A stretch of DNA of 64,000 nt. Origin: JAOPZW01 sp963707695. Lineage in GTDB: Bacteria; Actinomycetota; Thermoleophilia; Solirubrobacterales; Solirubrobacteraceae. The stretch is from assembly GCA_963707695.1 (NCBI GenBank), contig CAVPQY010000006.1, positions 682,001-746,000 on the forward strand, given 5' to 3'. Below the pieces are notes generated by a model. It was given only the letters and a program-made list of their open reading frames with translations, was not told the DNA's origin and did no database searches. A program made the position numbers and the translations under genes. Shown in pieces: positions 58,288 to 64,000 of this stretch. How positions within the stretch are numbered: the first letter of the stretch is position 1; each line of letters starts with the position of its first letter.

Positions 58288-59718
58288 ATGACCGACACCG
58301 CGCGCCCGTTCCCGGAGGCCGCCCGCGAGGCCCTGGCGGACTCCCAGCTGCGCCGCAACCTGCGCACGGCCACGACGACGATCCGCGAGAAGCGCGCCGC
58401 GGTCGTCGCCGAGCGCGACGACTGGGAGGCCCTGCGCGAGGCGGGCCGGCGGATCAAGGCGCGGGCGGTGCGCCACCTCGACCGCCATCTCGAGGACCTC
58501 GAGCGGACCGTGACCGCCCGGGGCGGCGTCGTGCACTGGGCCCGCGACGCCGCGGAGGCCACCGCGACCGTGGCGGGGATCGTCCGCGCGGCCGGGGCGG
58601 ACGAGGTCATCAAGGTCAAGTCGCTGGCCACCGACGAGATCGGGCTCAACGACGCGCTGGCCCAGCACGGCATCGCGGCGCTGGAGACCGACCTGGCCGA
58701 GCTCATCAACCAGCTCGCGCACGACCGCCCCTCGCACATCCTCGTCCCCGCGATCCACCGCAACCGCGAGGAGATCGCCGCGCTCTTCCGCCGCCACCTC
58801 CCCGGCGCCGAGGGCCTGGGGTCCGACCCGTCGGAGCTGACGGCGGTCGCGCGCCGCTTCCTGCGGCGGAAGTTCCTCACCGTCGGCGTCGGCGTCAGCG
58901 GCGCGAACTTCGCCGTCGCCGAGACCGGGACGGTCTGCGTCGTCGAGAGCGAGGGCAACGGCCGGATGTGCACGACGCTGCCGCACACGCTCGTCACGGT
59001 CATGGGGATCGAGAAGGTCGTGCCCCGGCTCGACGACCTCGAGGTCATGCTGCAGCTCCTGCCGCGCTCGTCCACCGGCGAGCGGATGAACCCCTACACG
59101 TCGCTGTGGACCGGCGTGCGGCCCGGCGACGGCCCGGGCGCCTTCCATCTCGTCCTGCTCGACAACGGGCGCACCGAGGTGCTCGCCGACGAGGTCGGGC
59201 GCGACGCCCTGCACTGCATCCGCTGCAGCGCGTGCCTCAACGTCTGCCCGGTCTACGAGCGCACCGGCGGGCATGCCTACGGCGCGACCTACCCCGGGCC
59301 CATCGGCGCGATCCTCGCGCCGCAGCTCACCGGCCTTCGCGAGCACGCGGACCTCCCGTGGGCCAGCACGCTGTGCGGCGCCTGCTACGAGGTCTGCCCG
59401 GTGAAGATCGACATCCCCTCCATCCTCGTCCACCTGCGCCGGCGGGTCGTCGCCCAGGGCGGCGCCGGCCACGGCCGCCTGGACCCCGAGCGCCGGTCCA
59501 TGGCGGCGCTCGGGCGGATCTTCCTCACGCGCAGGCGCTTCGAGGCCGCGCAGACCGCGGCGCGCCTGGGGGCGTGGCCGCTGACGCGCGACGGGCGCAT
59601 CGAGCGGCGGCTGCCCGGGCCGCTGAAGGGCTGGACCGCCGTCCGCGACCTCCAGGCGCCGCCCGCGCAGTCGTTCCGGGCCTGGTGGGCCGAGCGCGAG
59701 CGCGGAGGACGCGCGTGA
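58288..59718 (+). CDS. lutB: Lactate utilization protein B (Fe-S)
   Basis: A 476-residue LutB/YkgF. The N-terminal LUD domain (about 55-290) has VKVKSLATDEIGLN, NFAVAETGTVCVVESEGNGR (in part) and TLPHTLVTVMGIEKVV. Residues 305-380 hold two 4Fe-4S sets: HCIRCSACLNVCPVY and LCGACYEVCPVKIDIP. The C-terminal helix region ends before a GTGA overlap with lutC. It links lactate oxidation to the electron chain. All eight expected cluster cysteines are present or replaced only within the motif spacing. Confidence 0.95.
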   Translation: MTDTARPFPEAAREALADSQLRRNLRTATTTIREKRAAVVAERDDWEALREAGRRIKARAVRHLDRHLEDLERTVTARGGVVHWARDAAEATATVAGIVRAAGADEVIKVKSLATDEIGLNDALAQHGIAALETDLAELINQLAHDRPSHILVPAIHRNREEIAALFRRHLPGAEGLGSDPSELTAVARRFLRRKFLTVGVGVSGANFAVAETGTVCVVESEGNGRMCTTLPHTLVTVMGIEKVVPRLDDLEVMLQLLPRSSTGERMNPYTSLWTGVRPGDGPGAFHLVLLDNGRTEVLADEVGRDALHCIRCSACLNVCPVYERTGGHAYGATYPGPIGAILAPQLTGLREHADLPWASTLCGACYEVCPVKIDIPSILVHLRRRVVAQGGAGHGRLDPERRSMAALGRIFLTRRRFEAAQTAARLGAWPLTRDGRIERRLPGPLKGWTAVRDLQAPPAQSFRAWWAERERGGRA

Positions 59719-60395
59719 GCACCGCGCGGGAGGACGTCCTCGGGCGGGTCCGCACCGCGCTGCGCGACGTCCCGGCGGGCGAGCCCGAGCGCTGGGACGG
59801 CCCGGGCGGCGACGGGGCGCCCGACGCCTACCGGCGCGGGCCCGCGCCCGACGCGCCCGCGCCGCTGCACCTCTTCGCCGAGCGGGTGGCCGACTACCGG
59901 GCCGAGGTCGTGCGCTGCCCCGTCGATGCGGACGTGGCCCCGGCGATCGCCGACGCCTGCGCGCGCCACCGGGCGCGGCGCGTCGTCGCCCCGCCGGGCC
60001 TGCCGGCCGCCTGGCGGGTCGACGGCGTCGAGTGGCTCGGCGACGACCCGGCCGCCCCGCTGGGGGTCGACGCCCTCGACGCCGCCGACGGCGTCCTGAC
60101 CGGCGCGGCGGTGGCCATCGCCGAGACCGGGACGATCGCGCTCGACCACGGCCCCGCCCAGGGCCGGCGGGCGCTCTCGCTCCTGCCCGACCTGCACGTC
60201 TGCGTCGTCCGCGCCGACCAGGTCGTGGCCACGGTCCCCGAGGGCCTGCGCCGGCTGCGCGCCGCCATCGACGCCGGCCGCCCGGTCACGCTCGTCTCCG
60301 GGCCGTCGGCGACGTCGGACATCGAGCTGCAGCGCGTCGAGGGCGTCCACGGACCGCGCCGGCTCGTCGTCCTGGTGGCGGAGGGCCTGCGGTAG
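59715..60395 (+). CDS. lutC: Lactate utilization protein C (LUD domain)
   Basis: A 226-residue LutC/YkgG. The LUD domain has GVLTGAAVAIAETGTIALDH (about residues 128-147), LSLLPDLHVCVVRADQVV and LVSGPSATSDIELQRVEGVHGP (in parts). LutC is the small partner of LutAB. The GTG start at 59715 overlaps the lutB stop (GTGA); the long frame upstream is a lutB shadow. The N-terminal 60 residues are Pro/Gly/Ala-rich and less conserved. Its TAG stop forms a -10-like hexamer for the SDR gene. Confidence 0.93.
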   Translation: MSTAREDVLGRVRTALRDVPAGEPERWDGPGGDGAPDAYRRGPAPDAPAPLHLFAERVADYRAEVVRCPVDADVAPAIADACARHRARRVVAPPGLPAAWRVDGVEWLGDDPAAPLGVDALDAADGVLTGAAVAIAETGTIALDHGPAQGRRALSLLPDLHVCVVRADQVVATVPEGLRRLRAAIDAGRPVTLVSGPSATSDIELQRVEGVHGPRRLVVLVAEGLR

Positions 60396-60398
60396 GTT
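60393..60398 (+). promoter_or_regulatory. -10-like hexamer (TAGGTT) made from the lutC stop codon
   Basis: TAGGTT ends 9 nt before the SDR ATG at 60408. It has the same layout as five other junctions here. Confidence 0.35.
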
Positions 60399-60407
60399 GC
60401 CCCGCGC

Positions 60408-61139
60408 ATGACCGAGGAGCGCTTCACCGGCCGCCGCGCGCTCGTCACGGGCGCCGGCTCGGGCATCGGCGCCGCGGTCGCGCGCCGCCTCGCCGCGGAG
60501 GGCGCGGAGCTCCTGCTCGCCGACGCCGCCGGGGACCGCGTCCGCGACGTGGCCGGCGAGCTGGGGGAGGCGGTCGGCTGGGTGCAGCTCGACGTCCGCG
60601 ACGAGGACGCGGTCCAGGCCGCGACGGGCGACCTCGACGTCCTCGTCAACGTGGCCGGGATCGGCTCCACGACGTCGGCCCCGGACACGCCGCTCGACGT
60701 CTGGGAGGACGTCTTCGCCGTCAACGCCCGCGGGACGTTCCTCTGCTGCAAGCACGCGATCCCGGGCATGGTGGCCCGCGGCGGCGGGACGGTCGTGAAC
60801 ATCGGCTCGGTCGCCGGCCTCGTCGGCCTGCGCAACCGGGCCGCGTACTGCGCCTCGAAGGGCGCCGTCATCGCGCTCACCCGCGCGCTGGCCGTCGACC
60901 ACGTCGGCGACGGCGTCCGCGTGAACGTCGTGTGCCCCGGCACCGTCGACTCGCCATGGGTGCAGCGCCTCGTCCACGACGCCGGCGAGTCGCTCGACGC
61001 GCTGCGTGCCCGTCAGCCGATGGGCCGCCTGGGCACCCCGGAGGAGATCGCCGACGCGGTCCTCTACCTCGCCTCGGATGCCGCCGCCTTCGTCACCGGC
61101 AGCTCGCTCGTCATCGACGGCGGGCTGACCGCCGCCTAG
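60408..61139 (+). CDS. SDR oxidoreductase, possibly 2-keto-3-deoxy sugar-acid dehydrogenase
   Basis: A 243-residue classical SDR. The NAD motif is LVTGAGSGIGAAVARRLAAEG (in part, TGxxxGIG), then NVAGIG, catalytic Ser in VVNIGSVAGLVG and YCASKGAVIALTRALAVD (YxxxK). The segment CPGTVDSPWVQRL followed by RQPMGRLGTPEEIADAVLYLAS resembles the BDH2-like group that includes 2-keto-3-deoxy-L-fuconate and L-rhamnonate dehydrogenases. Lying between LutC and two FAH-family enzymes, it could oxidise a 2-keto-3-deoxy-6-deoxy acid. The substrate is an inference from context. Confidence 0.78.
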   Translation: MTEERFTGRRALVTGAGSGIGAAVARRLAAEGAELLLADAAGDRVRDVAGELGEAVGWVQLDVRDEDAVQAATGDLDVLVNVAGIGSTTSAPDTPLDVWEDVFAVNARGTFLCCKHAIPGMVARGGGTVVNIGSVAGLVGLRNRAAYCASKGAVIALTRALAVDHVGDGVRVNVVCPGTVDSPWVQRLVHDAGESLDALRARQPMGRLGTPEEIADAVLYLASDAAAFVTGSSLVIDGGLTAA

Positions 61140-61150
61140 GGCGGCCGGCC

Positions 61151-62026
61151 GTGGCGCACGTGGCCGCCGACCCCGACGCCGCCCCCGACGGCCTGCGCCG
61201 CGTCCTCGTCGGCGGCGCACCCGCGCTCGCAGTCGCCCGCGGCGGGACGCTCTTCGGCCTGGGGGCGACGCTCGCCGAGGTGCTCGCGGCCGGGCGCGAC
61301 CACCTGCACGAGGCGGTCGACCGGGCCCTGGAGGGTCCGCCGCTGGACGGGGCGACCGGGCTCCTGGCGCCGGTCGACGAGCAGGAGGTCTGGGCGAGCG
61401 GGGTGACCTACCGGCGCTCGGCGTCCGCCCGGGTCGAGGAGTCGGTGGCCCCCGACGCCTACGAGCGCGTCTACGCCGCCGAGCGCCCCGAGCTCTTCCT
61501 CAAGGCGACCCCGAGCCGCGTCCCCGTCCCGGGCGCGCCGCTGCGCATCCGCCGCGACTCCGGGTGGGACGTGCCCGAGCCGGAGCTGGCCCTCGTCGCC
61601 GACGCCCACGGCGCGGTCGTCGGCTACCTCGCCGCCGACGACGTCTCGTCGCGCTCGATCGAGGGCGCCAACCCGCTCTACCTCCCGCAGGCCAAGGTCT
61701 ACGACGACGCGCTCGGCCTGTCGGGGACGATCGTCCTCGCCCGCGACCTCGGCGACGCCGTGCACGCCGCGGCCATCAGCCTGCGCATCGAGCGCGCCGG
61801 CGCGACCGTCTTCGAGGGCGCGACCTCGGTGGCCGAGATGGCGCGGTCCTTCGACGTCCTCGTCGAGCACCTCTTCCGCGAGCTCTCGCACCCCGCGGGG
61901 GTGGTCCTGCTGACGGGCACGGGCGTCGTCCCGCCCGACGACGTCACGCTGCAGGACGGCGACGTGGTGGACCTCGACGTCCAGGGGGTCGGCCGCCTGC
62001 GCCACGCCGTGTACCGGCGCGGCTGA
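61151..62026 (+). CDS. FAH-family hydrolase/dehydratase, KdaD/2-keto-3-deoxy-pentonate dehydratase-like
   Basis: A 291-residue FAH-fold enzyme. The block EVWASGVTYRRSASARVEES is followed by RPELFLKATPSRVPVPG and RRDSGWDVPEPELALVADAHG (in part). Next come DDVSSRSIEGANPLYLPQAK and VYDDALGLSGTIVLARDL (in parts). This pattern, with the WASGVTY and NPLYLPQAKVYD elements, is that of 2-keto-3-deoxy-arabinonate/xylonate dehydratases, which give alpha-ketoglutarate semialdehyde in Weimberg-type pentose oxidation. Metal ligands are Glu, Glu and Asp in PEPELAL and the SSR region. The GTG at 61151 is 11 nt after the SDR stop. No semialdehyde dehydrogenase lies in the window. Confidence 0.8.
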   Translation: MAHVAADPDAAPDGLRRVLVGGAPALAVARGGTLFGLGATLAEVLAAGRDHLHEAVDRALEGPPLDGATGLLAPVDEQEVWASGVTYRRSASARVEESVAPDAYERVYAAERPELFLKATPSRVPVPGAPLRIRRDSGWDVPEPELALVADAHGAVVGYLAADDVSSRSIEGANPLYLPQAKVYDDALGLSGTIVLARDLGDAVHAAAISLRIERAGATVFEGATSVAEMARSFDVLVEHLFRELSHPAGVVLLTGTGVVPPDDVTLQDGDVVDLDVQGVGRLRHAVYRRG

Positions 62027-62029
62027 GCC

Positions 62030-63523
62030 TCAGCGCACCGCGCCCCACACCTCGCGCCGCGGGTCGGTGCCGCAGACGACGGTGCCCGTCCGGGCGTCGA
62101 GACCCGCGACGGCGGCCGCGCCGAAGAGCGGGTGCCCGTCGGGACGGCGCTCGACGGCGTGGCCGAGCGCGGCGAGGCCGTCGGCGAGCGCGGGGTCGAA
62201 GGACTGCTCGCACAGGACGCTGCCGCGCACGGCGCGCCAGCGGGGGGCGTCGAGCGCCTCGGCGACGGGGACGGCGGCGTCGAGCACCAGGCGCGCGAGC
62301 TGGACGAGGATCTGGACCTGCCCGTCGGCCCCCGGGGTGGCCATCGCGAGCACACCCTGCACGTCGTGCTCGAGCAGCATGGGGGAGAGCGTGTGCAGCG
62401 CCCGGCTGCCGCCGGGGGGCAGCGCGTCCGCCCCGACCAGCCCGCTGAGGCGGTTGTTCAGGACGAAGCCGCCCTCGGGCACGAGCACGCCGGAGCCGAA
62501 CTCGTGGAAGACGCTGACGAGCATGGAGACGACGAGGCCTTCGCCGTCGGCGGCGGTCACGGCGGCGGTGTGGTCGGCCGCCGTCGGGCCGCGCAGGTCG
62601 CTGGCCCGCGCCGGCGCCGCGGCCAGGGGCCTCGCGCGCACCCGCTCGGCGCCGCCGGCCGTCCGCAGGTCCTCGCGCCGCTCGAAGGCGTGCTTGATCG
62701 CCTCGATCGCCGCGTGCTCGCCCGCCACGGTCCGGGGCGGCGGCGCGTCCCGCAGCGCGTCGAGCGCCAGGAGGGTGAGCGCCGCCTGCGACGGCGGCGG
62801 GGTGACCGCCAGGCGGGCGCTCGCGTGCGTCCCCGTGACGGGCGCCTCCGCCGCGACCGCGTAGGCCGCCAGGTCGTCGCGGTCGATCCCGTCGCCGCCG
62901 GTCGTGACGGCGCGCTCGATCGCCTCCGCCACGGGCCCGCGGTAGAAGCCGTCGACGCCGTCCGCGCGGACGGCCTCGAGCGTCTCGGCCAGGGCGCCCT
63001 GGCGCCAGACGTCGCCGGGGCGCGCGGTGAGCAGCGGCCAGCCGGGCGCGCCGTCGTCGAGGCGCCCCGCGCGGCGATCGCGCGCCCCCGCCAGCCAGTC
63101 CGACACCGGGAAGCCGGTGAGCGCCAGGTCGGTCGCCGGCCCGAGCACGTCGGCGAGCGGCAGGTGCCCGGAGGCCTCGTGCGCCGCGCACCACGCGGCG
63201 ACGGCGCCGGGGACGCCGGCGCTCGCCGGGCCGTAGGCCGTGACCGGGAGGATCGGGCGCCGTGGCACGGCCGCGGCGCCGACGTAGGCGGCCACCGCCC
63301 CGTCGGGCTCGCGCACGAGCAGGAGCGCGTCCCCGCCCAGCCCGCACTGGTCCGGCGCCACGACGGCCAGCGCCGCGGCGGCCGCGACGGCGGCGTCGAC
63401 GGCGTTGCCGCCGGCGCGCAGGACGTCGTCCCCGGCCGTGACCGCGAGCGGATGCGCCGCGACCACGCCGCCGCGGCATCCGCGCAGCAGCGGGCGGGGC
63501 AGGCGCGTCGTCATGGAGGCCAT
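62030..63523 (-). CDS. Gamma-glutamyltransferase family (Ntn hydrolase) protein
   Basis: A 497-residue proenzyme-type protein of the GGT family. The large subunit begins GGVVAAHPLAVTAGDDVLRAGGNAVDAAVAAAAALAVV (in parts). The autoprocessing threonine is most likely Thr319 in ADHTAAVTAADGEG, aligned with the TTHFSVVD pattern of true GGTs by distance to the Asp; the usual second Thr-His pair is Ala-Ala. The end has NNRLSG and RALHTLSPMLLE, with MATPGADGQVQILVQ. No signal peptide is obvious, so it may be cytosolic and act on another amide. Start at ATG 63523 has AAGG upstream; ATG 63514 is possible. It is divergent from the last gene. Confidence 0.83.
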   Translation of the reverse strand: MASMTTRLPRPLLRGCRGGVVAAHPLAVTAGDDVLRAGGNAVDAAVAAAAALAVVAPDQCGLGGDALLLVREPDGAVAAYVGAAAVPRRPILPVTAYGPASAGVPGAVAAWCAAHEASGHLPLADVLGPATDLALTGFPVSDWLAGARDRRAGRLDDGAPGWPLLTARPGDVWRQGALAETLEAVRADGVDGFYRGPVAEAIERAVTTGGDGIDRDDLAAYAVAAEAPVTGTHASARLAVTPPPSQAALTLLALDALRDAPPPRTVAGEHAAIEAIKHAFERREDLRTAGGAERVRARPLAAAPARASDLRGPTAADHTAAVTAADGEGLVVSMLVSVFHEFGSGVLVPEGGFVLNNRLSGLVGADALPPGGSRALHTLSPMLLEHDVQGVLAMATPGADGQVQILVQLARLVLDAAVPVAEALDAPRWRAVRGSVLCEQSFDPALADGLAALGHAVERRPDGHPLFGAAAVAGLDARTGTVVCGTDPRREVWGAVR

Positions 63524-63556
63524 CCAAGCACCTTGCGGGGACGAGGCCGGCGCGGG

Positions 63557-63562
63557 TAGGTT
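63557..63562 (+). promoter_or_regulatory. -10-like hexamer (TAGGTT) before the second FAH gene
   Basis: TAGGTT ends 6 nt before the GTG at 63569, giving a leaderless transcript in the short gap divergent from the GGT-like gene. Confidence 0.4.
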
Positions 63563-63568
63563 GCGGCC

Positions 63569-64000
63569 GTGGCGCTCCCTATCGATAGTCCGACGAAGAT
63601 CATCTGCGTCGGGCTGAACTACCGCGATCACGCGGAGGAGCAGGGCTCCGACCTCCCGACCGCGCCGCTGCTGTTCGCCAAGTGGTCGAACGCGCTCATC
63701 GGCCCGGGCGAGCCGATCGTCCTGCCGCCCGAGAGCTCCCAGGTCGACTACGAGGCAGAGCTCGGGGTCGTCATCGGCCGCACCGGCCGCCGCGTCGCCG
63801 AGCGCGACGCGCTCGACCACGTCCGCGGGTACGTCTGCGTCAACGACGTCAGCGCGCGCGACCTGCAGTTCGCCGACGGCCAGTGGACGCGCGGCAAGTC
63901 GCCGGACACCTTCTGCCCGGTCGGCCCCCGGCTCGTGCCGCGCGAGGAGGTCGAGGACCCCCAGTCGCTCGCGATCCGCTGCCTCGTCAACGGCGAGGTG
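63569..64000 (+). CDS. FAH-family hydrolase, N-terminal part (cut by window end)
   Basis: The first 144 codons of a second FAH protein. The start has KIICVGLNYRDHAEEQGSD, then PLLFAKWSNALIGPGEPIVLP, YEAELGVVIGRTG with the metal Glu pair, VCVNDVSARDLQFADGQWTR and GKSPDTFCPVGPRLV. This arrangement is typical of 2,4-diketo-3-deoxy-L-fuconate/L-rhamnonate hydrolases and related ureidoglycolate-lyase-like enzymes. Such a hydrolase would release pyruvate and L-lactate, which the nearby LutABC could oxidise. A perfect palindrome CTATCGATAG overlaps codons 4-7. The C-terminal half lies outside the window. Confidence 0.85.
   Translation, partial: MALPIDSPTKIICVGLNYRDHAEEQGSDLPTAPLLFAKWSNALIGPGEPIVLPPESSQVDYEAELGVVIGRTGRRVAERDALDHVRGYVCVNDVSARDLQFADGQWTRGKSPDTFCPVGPRLVPREEVEDPQSLAIRCLVNGEV
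63579..63588. promoter_or_regulatory. Perfect 10-bp palindrome (CTATCGATAG) at the start of the FAH gene
   Basis: It lies 10 nt downstream of the start codon, where a bound repressor would block a leaderless transcript. It shares TATCGAT with the site at 57446-57459. A LacI-type repressor is a reasonable guess; none is encoded in the window. Confidence 0.4.

Noticed and set aside
62550..62610. Loss of the catalytic threonine in the GGT-like protein
   Set aside because: Aligning by distance to the downstream Asp-x-Glu-Gly places Thr319 (ADHTAAV) at the nucleophile position, so the residue is present although its neighbours differ.

Overview
The window is one continuous, very GC-rich stretch (by eye in the low-to-mid 70% range, not computed) packed with about 65 protein genes. 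No gap between genes exceeds about 270 bases, and I saw no rRNA, tRNA, CRISPR array or insertion sequence. Gene order and content point to a deep-branching actinobacterium, most likely class Thermoleophilia (Solirubrobacterales-like). Supporting signs are pgeF-yggS-sepF-proC-yggT-lspA-rluD, rpsB-tsf-pyrH-frr-uppS-cdsA, pgsA beside a GarA-like FHA protein and an FtsR-like MerR protein, an actinobacterial-size xylose isomerase, and an actinobacterial-type c-di-AMP riboswitch. The lineage is an inference from layout and motifs; no database was searched.

Layout. 1-6225: end of hisF, a small membrane protein, a CCA-adding-type enzyme, then the tail of a division/cell-wall cluster that lacks divIVA. 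6226-10902: a tightly coupled translation/UMP/isoprenoid/phospholipid operon. 10903-21727: an accessory block (ABC exporter, small protein, large LuxR regulator, secreted beta-propeller, NTF2-like protein, TetR, MFS exporter) lying between cdsA and dxr, which are usually close. 21762-29307: dxr, rseP, an acyl-CoA synthetase, an amino-acid permease, a methyltransferase and ispG. 29354-34452: sodA, proS, pgsA, an RsiG-like candidate c-di-GMP-binding anti-sigma factor, an FHA protein, a MerR protein and apt. 34481-43648: varied metabolism (FAD oxidase, thioesterase, aldose epimerase, SDR, NAD synthetase, WS/DGAT acyltransferase) plus an unusual HTH-membrane-RskA fusion and an ECF sigma factor. 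43693-50372: amidohydrolase, a c-di-AMP riboswitch driving a secreted RlpA-like protein, DNA polymerase IV, hydrolases, a thioredoxin-TPR protein and a GST. 50519-64000: a sugar and sugar-acid catabolic island (aldolase, IlvD-type dehydratase, glucose-dehydrogenase-like MDR, xylose isomerase, Gfo/Idh/MocA, TIM-barrel isomerase, LutABC lactate oxidation, SDR, two FAH-family enzymes, a gamma-glutamyltransferase-like protein).

How it works together. The island reads as a non-phosphorylative sugar oxidation route: a sugar is oxidised to an aldonate, dehydrated to a 2-keto-3-deoxy acid, then either split by an aldolase or processed by FAH-family enzymes. Lactate released in a deoxysugar branch could feed LutABC. 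The RsiG-like protein and the c-di-AMP riboswitch suggest two separate cyclic-dinucleotide inputs within 13 kb.

Two general sequence features stand out. Many genes have a TANNNT hexamer 6-10 nt before the start codon, as expected for leaderless transcripts, and in at least six junctions the TAG stop of the upstream gene is itself the start of that hexamer. Four conserved genes (rluD, a LuxR regulator, sodA, proS) carry single extra bases that break their frames; because proS is normally essential, these look more like consensus errors than decay.
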